Assembly: GCA_015484985.1 (NCBI GenBank)
Contig: WFUL01000047.1
Location: 1 to 5,516 of the forward strand
From: Anaerolineales bacterium
GTDB taxonomy: Bacteria > Chloroflexota > Anaerolineae > Anaerolineales > DRMV01
DNA: 5,516 bases
Direction of reading: 5' to 3'
The translations under genes and the position numbers were made by a program. The first letter of the stretch is position 1. Every line of letters starts with the position of its first letter. The notes beneath the pieces are model-generated. The model ran no database searches. It was not told the DNA's origin and saw only the letters and a list, made by a program, of their open reading frames with translations. This document shows, in pieces, positions 1 through 5,516 of this stretch.

Positions 1-1484
1 CGCCAGGGAACATGTCCTCTCCCATGCCACACCCGCAACCCATGTACGACGAAGCCCAAAGCCGGCGCCAGGGGGAAAAGCACGGGGTACAGCAGTCGGA
101 CCTGGAAGAGCAACGAGGACCAGGCCACACCGAAGAGCCAAAGAAAAGACGCCAGGAGGATGAAGGGGAAGGCCGCTTTCCGGTAAGCCGCCCATGGACC
201 TCGACGCCCCCAACGGGGCCACCAGAAGGCCACCCATGGAATCAAGATGAGCCACCAGGGACCGATGCGAGCATCCACGTAGGACAGGTCGCCGTAAGCC
301 AAAATCGTGCGGAAGGGAAGCCAGAGCCACGCCTCCAGGCGCAGGCCCAAGCCCGTTCCCCCGCGACCGTACCAGGCCACCAGAAACTCGTCCCAAAAAC
401 GTCCCCCGAAAAAGAAAGGGAAAACGGGATTGCCCATGTACACGGCGTTGCGTACATACCACGGTGCCGCCACCCCGAACGCCCCAATCAGAAAGACCCT
501 GACCCGATGCCATCGCGTCCGACGGCTCCCCAAAAGGAGGCTCACCATCCCGGCTACCGGTAAGGCCACGGCTGTGTACTTGATACTCAGGGCCAAACCC
601 GCGGCGAGACCGGCCAGGGCCGCGAAACGGCCATCCTCCTTCCCTACCCGATGGACCCGATACAGGGCGTACAGCGCGGCCAAAACGTAAAAGACCAGCG
701 CGTAATCCGTGTACGCCCAGGAGGCCAGCAGGGGCAGAGAGGGCATGGTCAGCAAAAGCAAGAGGGCGTACCGGGCGGGAAAGGGTCCGAACACCTCGCG
801 CGTCCAATGAAAGACGAGCAGGAGGGCCCCCAGGGTCCAAAACGCGTGCAGGATTTTGGCCCCGCTCTCCGCGCCCAGGGCCAGAGGCCAGAGATTGAGG
901 TAATCGACCAGGCCGGGGTTCCAGAAGTGGGCAATGGGAATGGGGACCAAGCGGCCCTGCTGCAACAGCCATTCCGGCAGGGCCAAATGGTACATGAGCG
1001 CGTCAAAAGAAGCGGGAGGCAACAGGGCCAGAAGGAGGATGAGCCCCAGGAAAGGGAGCAGAAACCAGGGTACCGAACGAACCACCGCCGTTATGTCGCG
1101 TCGGAAATGGGAGGAATGGGTTCTCATCACCCAACCTACCCCCACGAGCGCCATCGTCCACAACCCCACCAGCACGGGACGGGTCACCCAGCCCAGGATG
1201 GCCAGAAGCAGGGCCAACCACGACCAAAAGGCCATGCCCACGAAAGTCCGATAGAGAAAGCGAACCCCAACCGGCAAAGGGGGCCAGGACAACCACCGCT
1301 CCAATCCCCATCCCGCCACCCATCCCACCAGCAACATGCCCCCGACGGTCACCAGGACCCATACATGACGCAACAGGGCCTGAACCAGCGAGAGAGGTAA
1401 CGGACGCTGGGCTCCCCAGACCAACAGGAGCAATCCCACCATCCAGGCAAGGAAAAGGGGCCGGATAAAACGTCGCAACATCAT
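1..1484 (-). CDS. GT-C superfamily membrane glycosyltransferase (GT39/PMT-like), 3' end missing
   Basis: This frame stays open from ATG at 1484 to the left edge: 494 codons with no stop, so the C-terminus lies outside the window. The protein is very hydrophobic, with perhaps 9 to 11 membrane helices (for example residues 10-23, 42-58, 82-100, 138-156, 215-226, 239-255, 260-275, 287-315, 329-341, 409-421, 439-455, 466-480). Motifs fit lipid-carrier-dependent GT-C transferases. These are Asp161 in the FDALMYHLALPEWL loop after an early helix, where this superfamily carries an acidic catalytic residue; TDYAL at 259-263; a GLALSIKYTA helix at 296-305; PWYVRNAVYMGNP at 341-353; and QVRLLYP at 461-467. 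Such enzymes move a sugar from a polyprenyl-phosphate donor to a protein, lipid or glycan on the outer face of the membrane. The acceptor cannot be told from sequence. The start is 9 nt after the stop of the preceding gene. A weak GGTGA Shine-Dalgarno overlaps that stop, and a second ATG follows immediately. Confidence 0.85.
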   Translation of the reverse strand, partial: MMLRRFIRPLFLAWMVGLLLLVWGAQRPLPLSLVQALLRHVWVLVTVGGMLLVGWVAGWGLERWLSWPPLPVGVRFLYRTFVGMAFWSWLALLLAILGWVTRPVLVGLWTMALVGVGWVMRTHSSHFRRDITAVVRSVPWFLLPFLGLILLLALLPPASFDALMYHLALPEWLLQQGRLVPIPIAHFWNPGLVDYLNLWPLALGAESGAKILHAFWTLGALLLVFHWTREVFGPFPARYALLLLLTMPSLPLLASWAYTDYALVFYVLAALYALYRVHRVGKEDGRFAALAGLAAGLALSIKYTAVALPVAGMVSLLLGSRRTRWHRVRVFLIGAFGVAAPWYVRNAVYMGNPVFPFFFGGRFWDEFLVAWYGRGGTGLGLRLEAWLWLPFRTILAYGDLSYVDARIGPWWLILIPWVAFWWPRWGRRGPWAAYRKAAFPFILLASFLWLFGVAWSSLLFQVRLLYPVLFPLAPALGFVVHGLRVWHGRGHVPW

Positions 1485-1493
1485 GCCGTAAGT

Positions 1494-1498
1494 TCACC
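1494..1498 (-). promoter_or_regulatory. Weak Shine-Dalgarno for the glycosyltransferase gene
   Basis: GGTGA lies 9 nt upstream of ATG at 1484, and its last three bases are the TGA stop of the 226-residue membrane protein gene. The match is weak, so initiation may depend on ribosomes finishing the upstream gene. It is the only plausible ribosome-binding site at this start. Confidence 0.4.
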
Positions 1499-2174
1499 GA
1501 TGCATACGTTCGATTTGGTCAGCCGCCTGATACATCCCTCTCGCAAACCGCTCTCTCCGCTCTCTGAGCGTTTTGGCTGCCATTTCCTGAAATCCACCCA
1601 CCGCGAGGAAAACAGCGGATAGCACGACCAAACGCTCGTCAGGAACCATGCTCGGGTCGGGCTCCAAAACCTGACCGGCGCCAATTGTGCATCCAAGCCC
1701 CATGAGCAATCGCCCTAACCCCGGTAACACGAGCAACATCAAAATCAACTCCCCGGCCAGTCGAAGACGTTGACCAAGGGTTGGTTGACGACGGATAACC
1801 TTCAGGTAGGGATGTTCCTCCTGGATACCCTGCGATAGAGGCGAAACGACCCTGGCCGGTTCCCATGACATGAATTTGGCCCACGCGCGGAGAAATCGAA
1901 GGGCGCCATAAAAAGCCAGCGCCACCCCGCCGCCCATCACGAGCGGCTGCATCACGGCCAAGACGAGCGCCGTCCAACGGTGGGCACGGAAATAGGGGAA
2001 CACAGTTTCGTACCATAGTGACCACAGTACACTGAATCCTGCCACCGCAACCGCCACCCACCCCAGGAAGGTGGCCCTGGGCGATAGCCTGTCTCGTACG
2101 AGAAACCAGGCGACCAGAAAGAGGGAAGCATACATTACGACGAAAATGAGAACAACCTCAAGCCAATCTGGCAT
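1494..2174 (-). CDS. Uncharacterised multi-pass membrane protein, 226 residues
   Basis: I do not recognise this family. About five membrane helices are visible, near residues 5-26, 35-54, 69-93, 140-162 and 182-198. The segment between helices 3 and 4 (about 94-138) is polar and basic and includes the stretch KVIRRQPTLGQRLR. The C-terminal tail from 199 is strongly charged (TLRERRERFARGMYQAADQ) and looks like an amphipathic helix at the membrane surface. By the positive-inside rule, the 94-138 loop and the tail are both candidates for the cytoplasmic side. No catalytic motif, metal-binding cluster or signal-peptidase site stands out. The gene starts 12 nt after the DUF4010 gene, with a GAGGT ribosome site 9 nt before its ATG, and ends 9 nt before the glycosyltransferase. 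This spacing and the Shine-Dalgarno make it a real gene and probably part of the same operon. Function is unknown; a membrane partner of either neighbour is conceivable but unsupported. Confidence 0.8.
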   Translation of the reverse strand: MPDWLEVVLIFVVMYASLFLVAWFLVRDRLSPRATFLGWVAVAVAGFSVLWSLWYETVFPYFRAHRWTALVLAVMQPLVMGGGVALAFYGALRFLRAWAKFMSWEPARVVSPLSQGIQEEHPYLKVIRRQPTLGQRLRLAGELILMLLVLPGLGRLLMGLGCTIGAGQVLEPDPSMVPDERLVVLSAVFLAVGGFQEMAAKTLRERRERFARGMYQAADQIERMHR

Positions 2175-2183
2175 GACGCCAAT

Positions 2184-2188
2184 ACCTC
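2184..2188 (-). promoter_or_regulatory. Shine-Dalgarno for the 226-residue membrane protein gene
   Basis: GAGGT sits 9 nt before ATG at 2174. Its first two bases are the last two of the TGA stop (2187-2189) of the DUF4010 gene. The overlap of stop and ribosome site is typical of coupled operon genes, and it supports this ATG as a genuine start rather than read-through from the gene before. Confidence 0.6.
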
Positions 2189-3482
2189 AAAACGAACGGC
2201 CCAACCAACGAAACACAACCCAACCGCCCACAATACCCACCACGGCCATCGAAACGAAGGCCCGCCAGAGGGCCCGGCCTAACTCCCGGGATCCCGACAT
2301 GCGTGCGATGAACCCCTTGACCAGGGTATTCGTCACCGCGGCCAGAAGAATGGCCATCACCGCGACCGAGAGGACCAGGGTCTCCTCGGCAGCCAACTGG
2401 GCCACGGACAGGGTAATGGCATCCACATCGGTGAGCCCTGCAATGGTGCTGGCCAAGTAAACGCCGGAGGAACCGAACCAATGCTCCAGCACCTTCACCC
2501 CGATTTTGACCACGGCAAAGGCCAGGCCGAATTTAATGGCCGTGCTCATTGCCAGAGGATGTTCAAGGCTCAGACCATCGTCTCCGTTTTGCACCTTTCC
2601 CCGGAGTTGCCGCTCGAAATACAGCACCCAGGCGAGTCCCATGACGAACATCAGGCCCAGGGGCGGTACAAGCCAGGGGACCAACTCGGGGTACACAACC
2701 GCGGCCAGAAAGACGATGCGCGGAAGCATGATGCTGGCCGCCAGAAGCACGCTCTGGGCGTAGTACAGGGAATGAGCCGGCGCCTCACGGCTGCGCGCTG
2801 CCATGCTTAAAGTCACCGCTGTGCTGCTGACCAGACCGCCGATGCCTCCGGTCCAGCGGCTGCCCCGGCCCGCTCCCAACCACTTCATCAATACGTAGCC
2901 GACAAATCCCACCCCCGAAATCAGCACCACCATCATCCAAATCTGGAAGGGATTGACCATGTCCCAGGGGTCCACGGTCCGGTTGGGCAACAGGGGGAGG
3001 ATAACAGCCGAAACCAGGGCGAATTGAAGGGTAATGCGGATGTCCTCCACGGACATGCGCCGGATGAACCCGTGGAGCTCCGCCTTGACGGCCAGAACCA
3101 ACGCGGTCACCACCCCCAAGGCTGCGGCCACATCCAGCCGGCCCTTCATCACCAGGGCCCCCAGCAAGTAGGTCAGCAGGGCCGCAACCTCCGTTGTAAT
3201 GCCCCCCGCTTCCCGGGTAATCCACAGGGCACCCCAATAGCCGGAAATGGACAACAACACCAGGCCGAAGAAGACCACCAGGCTCGTCCAGGGTCCCCAG
3301 TATTGCTCCATGTACGCGGCCACCGCGCCCAACAGGGCGATGAGGGAGAAGGTGCGCACTCCCGCGAACTCGAAAACCCCTTCCTTCTGTTGCACGAACT
3401 CCCGCTCTAAGCCCAACAAAGCGCCAATCAGCAAGGCGGCGCCAAACTGCCACCAGGGAGCGAATTCGGTAAGCACATCCAC
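2187..3482 (-). CDS. MgtC/SapB-type plus DUF4010 integral membrane protein
   Basis: This is a 431-residue inner-membrane protein of the MgtC-like/DUF4010 family, full length for that two-part architecture. The N-terminal MgtC-like part (about 10-140) has the hallmark GALLGLERE at 20-28 and GVRTFSLIALLGA at 41-53, followed by several helices. The DUF4010 part (about 145-425) shows NPFQIW at 177-182, GGLVSSTAVTLSMAAR at 215-230, HPLAMSTAIKFGLAFA at 309-324, GLTDVDAITLS at 349-359 and NTLVKG at 385-390. Ten or more membrane helices are likely. MgtC itself is linked to Mg2+ limitation and inhibition of F1Fo ATPase in Salmonella, but the function of the longer DUF4010 proteins is not settled, so transport or magnesium claims would be guesses. 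The start is GTG at 3482, placed 6 nt after a perfect AGGAGG; an in-frame GTG two codons later has worse spacing. It lies 19 nt downstream of selB, with no terminator between them. Confidence 0.93.
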   Translation of the reverse strand: MDVLTEFAPWWQFGAALLIGALLGLEREFVQQKEGVFEFAGVRTFSLIALLGAVAAYMEQYWGPWTSLVVFFGLVLLSISGYWGALWITREAGGITTEVAALLTYLLGALVMKGRLDVAAALGVVTALVLAVKAELHGFIRRMSVEDIRITLQFALVSAVILPLLPNRTVDPWDMVNPFQIWMMVVLISGVGFVGYVLMKWLGAGRGSRWTGGIGGLVSSTAVTLSMAARSREAPAHSLYYAQSVLLAASIMLPRIVFLAAVVYPELVPWLVPPLGLMFVMGLAWVLYFERQLRGKVQNGDDGLSLEHPLAMSTAIKFGLAFAVVKIGVKVLEHWFGSSGVYLASTIAGLTDVDAITLSVAQLAAEETLVLSVAVMAILLAAVTNTLVKGFIARMSGSRELGRALWRAFVSMAVVGIVGGWVVFRWLGRSF

Positions 3483-3488
3483 AGAGCG

Positions 3489-3494
3489 CCTCCT
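3489..3494 (-). promoter_or_regulatory. Strong Shine-Dalgarno deciding the GTG start of the DUF4010 gene
   Basis: A perfect AGGAGG core lies 6 nt before GTG at 3482. It fills most of the 19-nt gap after the selB stop. An ATG at 3478 is out of frame, so this site fixes the GTG as the start. It is the strongest ribosome site in the window, which suggests that this gene is translated independently of selB. Confidence 0.8.
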
Positions 3495-3501
3495 CTCCGT
3501 T

Positions 3502-5382
3502 TCAAGGCTTTATCCAGCGGCGAACATCGCCTTCCCGTCGTGTGAACCCCCGCGCGTCCAGGTGCTCCAAAAAGACCACCACCAGGCGACGGGACGAGGA
3601 CAACAAGTCCCGCACCTGGGCAACGGTCAGTTGTCCATGTTCCTGGAAGAATTCTCGGGTTTTGGCCAACCAGGTCTCATAGGTCTCCCGGTCCAGCACG
3701 TATTTCTCGTTCAGGGGAACCAGCCGACCCAACTCCACCAGGGCCTGATAGGCTTCCTCTCCCACAGCCTCGATGCACTCTCGAACGGTCGGAGGGCGGG
3801 CCTCTTCCCGGAAACGTGCTAACAGGGCCTCCACCCGAGGTTGGACGGAAGCGGGAAAGTACGGTTGATGGCCGGGCAGGGCCACGCGTTCGCCATGCAA
3901 GACGAGATGCCCACCCTGGACCTCTTCCTGAATCCAGCGCTCGAACAACGACCGGGGAAGGCCCATGCGGGCCTGGAGTTCGGCCAGGGGCATACCGCGG
4001 CGCATGGGATATCGGAGGTGATAGCCCTGCGCCCATTCGAGGGCCTTTTGGCGCCAGGTATTCAGAGCCTCAAGATGAAGCCAATACACCTCGGTTCCCG
4101 TTTCAATACGCCGCGCCCAGCCCGCGTCCTCCCCCCTCTTCAACGCGTCTTCCACCGCCTCCCGGGGTAAGGTCAGGAAATCGAGATCCTCCTTTCGCAC
4201 AAAGCTCCGTTCCTCCAAGAGCATCTTCACCACGGTTTCGACATCACCATGGTAAAGCGCGGCCATACGGGCCAGGGCTTTCTTATCCCAACGCCGGTAT
4301 CGTACCCGGGGGTGGGCGTCCAGCACCATTCCACCGGCCACCGTGGCTTCCGGGGAAGGACGGCGCAGAATGAAACGGTCGCCATACGTCACCACAATAG
4401 GCTCTCGTAGTTCCAGCTGGGCCCACCCGGAAGTCCCGGGAGCCAGTTCCTCCGCGCCCAGCAAGCGCAACCGGGCCATGACCTCCGAGGTCCACACGTA
4501 CAGTTTGAGCCACTGGTTGTGGCGAAGGGGCACCGGGGCTTGAGGCAGGACACGCAAATGTACATCCACGCGACGGGTGGGACGGTAGGTCCCCGGTCGG
4601 ACGACCACGTCGCCCCTGCCCAGATCCTCTTTCGCCACACCGCTCAGATTGAGGGCCGTACGCGCACCCGGCCGGGCTTGTTCCCGGGGCTGGCGATGGG
4701 TCTGAATACCGCGAATGCGGGCTCGCAAACCTTGGGGAAGAATTTCCACCTCCTCACCCAGGAAAAATGAACCATCCATCAGAGTTCCGGTCACCACTGT
4801 GCCGAACCCTACCAGGGTAAACGCCCGGTCAATGGGAAGGCGAGGGCGACCTAAGTCGGGACGCTTTGGCACGCGGGCCAGTTGCTCGACCAAAGCCCTG
4901 CGCAGGGCCTCCAGTCCCTGACCCGTGCGGGCCGAAACCCGTACAATGGGGACCTGCGCCAGGGATGTCGGTTGCAGTAAGGCCCGCACCTCGTCCTCCA
5001 CCAAGTCGAGCCATTCCTCATCGTCCACCAGGTCAATTTTCGTCAAGGCAACCAGCCCGGTGGACACCCCCAGCAAGTCGAGGATATCCACATGCTCCCG
5101 GGTTTGAGGCATCACGCCTTCGTCGGCGGCCACCACCAACAACACCACATCCACACCCCCCACCCCGGCCAGCATATTGGCGATGAAATCCCGGTGACCC
5201 GGCACATCCACGATGCCTACCTCCATGCCCCCCGGTAAAGTGAGGTAGGCAAAACCCAGGTCAATACTCATTTCCCGCTCCCGTTCCTCTTTCAGGCGGT
5301 CGGGATGGGTGCCGGTCAGGACCTCGACCAGGGTGGATTTGCCGTGGTCCACGTGGCCGGCGGTGGCCAAAACGCGAATCAC
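3502..5382 (-). CDS. selB: Selenocysteine-specific translation elongation factor SelB
   Basis: SelB is a GTPase that brings Sec-tRNA(Sec) to ribosomes at UGA codons marked by a SECIS hairpin; it replaces EF-Tu for this tRNA. From the chosen GTG start the protein is 626 residues, close to E. coli SelB. The G domain has the P-loop GHVDHGKS (9-16), switch I MSIDLGF (38-44), DVPGH (59-63), TKID (114-117) and VSA (149-151). Domain II begins near RPRLPIDRAFTLVGFGTVVTG (179-199). Domain III (about 270-360) ends with GDRFILRRPSPEATVAGG (334-351). The rest, 365-626, is the winged-helix region that binds SECIS RNA. Its last unit carries the conserved pattern SSRRLVVVFLEHLDARGFTR (596-615), followed by GDVR. 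A longer ATG-initiated form from 5427 is possible but adds 15 residues not expected in SelB, where the GHVDHGK motif normally follows within about ten residues. The GTG overlaps the upstream stop (GTGA), and AAGGG lies only 3 nt before it, so translation is probably coupled. Confidence 0.97.
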   Translation of the reverse strand: MIRVLATAGHVDHGKSTLVEVLTGTHPDRLKEEREREMSIDLGFAYLTLPGGMEVGIVDVPGHRDFIANMLAGVGGVDVVLLVVAADEGVMPQTREHVDILDLLGVSTGLVALTKIDLVDDEEWLDLVEDEVRALLQPTSLAQVPIVRVSARTGQGLEALRRALVEQLARVPKRPDLGRPRLPIDRAFTLVGFGTVVTGTLMDGSFFLGEEVEILPQGLRARIRGIQTHRQPREQARPGARTALNLSGVAKEDLGRGDVVVRPGTYRPTRRVDVHLRVLPQAPVPLRHNQWLKLYVWTSEVMARLRLLGAEELAPGTSGWAQLELREPIVVTYGDRFILRRPSPEATVAGGMVLDAHPRVRYRRWDKKALARMAALYHGDVETVVKMLLEERSFVRKEDLDFLTLPREAVEDALKRGEDAGWARRIETGTEVYWLHLEALNTWRQKALEWAQGYHLRYPMRRGMPLAELQARMGLPRSLFERWIQEEVQGGHLVLHGERVALPGHQPYFPASVQPRVEALLARFREEARPPTVRECIEAVGEEAYQALVELGRLVPLNEKYVLDRETYETWLAKTREFFQEHGQLTVAQVRDLLSSSRRLVVVFLEHLDARGFTRREGDVRRWIKP

Positions 5383-5516
5383 GCGCCCTTCAGGGCCTTG
5401 AGCATCCGTTCGTACTCTTCCAGCCATGTACGCGCCATGTGGTGGAGGTCTTGCAAGCGTTTTTGGGTCTGCTCCTGCAACATACCCAGGTCGTCCTTAA
5501 TCTGGACCAACAAGTC
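5379..5516 (-). CDS. C-terminal end of an unidentified, probably coiled-coil protein (5' end outside window)
   Basis: The last 45 codons of an open frame enter from the right edge and stop at TGA (5379-5381), overlapping the selB GTG by 4 nt. The visible part is rich in Gln, Leu, Lys, Arg and Glu and has no proline. Hydrophobic residues fall in a rough heptad series (Leu3, Ile6, Leu10, Leu13, Leu24, Met27, Trp31, Met38), so it reads as a long amphipathic helix or coiled coil. A second frame is also open here, but its Cys/Trp/Thr/Arg-rich translation looks unnatural. The 4-nt GTGA overlap with selB supports this frame. I cannot name the family. It does not look like the C-terminus of SelA, the usual selB neighbour, as far as I can judge from so short a piece. 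Confidence 0.6.
   Translation of the reverse strand, partial: DLLVQIKDDLGMLQEQTQKRLQDLHHMARTWLEEYERMLKALKGA

Noticed and set aside
12..1400. Long plus-strand frames at 12-563, 307-690 and 651-1400
   Set aside because: They lie antisense to the glycosyltransferase gene. Their translations are Gln/Pro/Gly/Arg/His-rich low-complexity text typical of the complement of a GC-rich membrane-protein gene, with no domain motifs.
1485..1493. Possible terminator or promoter in the short gaps between genes (1485-1493, 2175-2186, 3483-3501)
   Set aside because: The gaps are 9, 12 and 19 nt and hold only ribosome-binding sequence. There is no room for a hairpin with a T tract or for a -35/-10 pair outside coding sequence.
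1003..1497. Minus-strand frame of 164 codons starting at 1497
   Set aside because: It is a shifted frame inside the glycosyltransferase gene. The translation is Gly/Pro/Ala-rich with no helix pattern, while the other frame gives clear GT-C motifs.
2785..3453. Minus-strand frame of 222 codons within the DUF4010 gene
   Set aside because: It is out of frame with the recognised MgtC/DUF4010 protein and reads as Gly/Arg/His-rich shadow sequence.
3816..4373. Plus-strand frame of 185 codons opposite selB
   Set aside because: It is antisense to a highly conserved gene, Pro/Arg/Ser/Gly-rich, with no ribosome site or motif.
1..5516. Recurrent plus-strand words such as GGCCA, CCACC and CCAGG that look like dispersed repeats
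   Set aside because: They are codon bias of GC-rich minus-strand genes (Gly, Val, Leu, Trp and Ala codons). They show no fixed spacing, length or flanking symmetry, and no CRISPR-like array is present.

Overview
The window is coding almost end to end on the minus strand. Five genes read right to left: the 3' end of an unidentified, probably helical protein (right edge); selB, the selenocysteine-specific elongation factor; a MgtC/DUF4010-type integral membrane protein; a 226-residue membrane protein I do not recognise; and the first 494 codons of a multi-pass GT-C (GT39/PMT-like) glycosyltransferase that runs off the left edge. Junctions are tight: a 4-nt overlap, then gaps of 19, 12 and 9 nt. 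They probably form one transcription unit whose promoter lies beyond the right edge. I see no promoter, terminator, RNA gene, mobile element, repeat array or CRISPR inside the window.

The organism is a GC-rich bacterium. It decodes UGA as selenocysteine, because selB is intact. All four visible genes with an end in the window stop at TGA. The SelB sequence style (Arg-Glu-Met before the switch I SIDLGF stretch, where many bacteria have Arg-Gly-Ile or Arg-Gly-Met) and the glycosyltransferase style (FDALMYH near the N-terminus, PWYVRN followed by GNPVFPF) remind me of Chloroflexota such as Anaerolineae. That is an impression from family resemblance, not a search result.

Only selB has a well-defined job here: it delivers Sec-tRNA(Sec) to ribosomes paused at UGA next to a SECIS hairpin. 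The three downstream membrane proteins have no known link to selenium. They may be co-transcribed by chance of genome packing, or they may be a small envelope-related module. The most testable oddity is that the last three genes share one reading frame, broken only by two TGA codons, in an operon that encodes the UGA recoding factor. Good Shine-Dalgarno sites argue that these are ordinary stops. No selA, selD, tRNA-Sec or obvious SECIS element is visible in the window.
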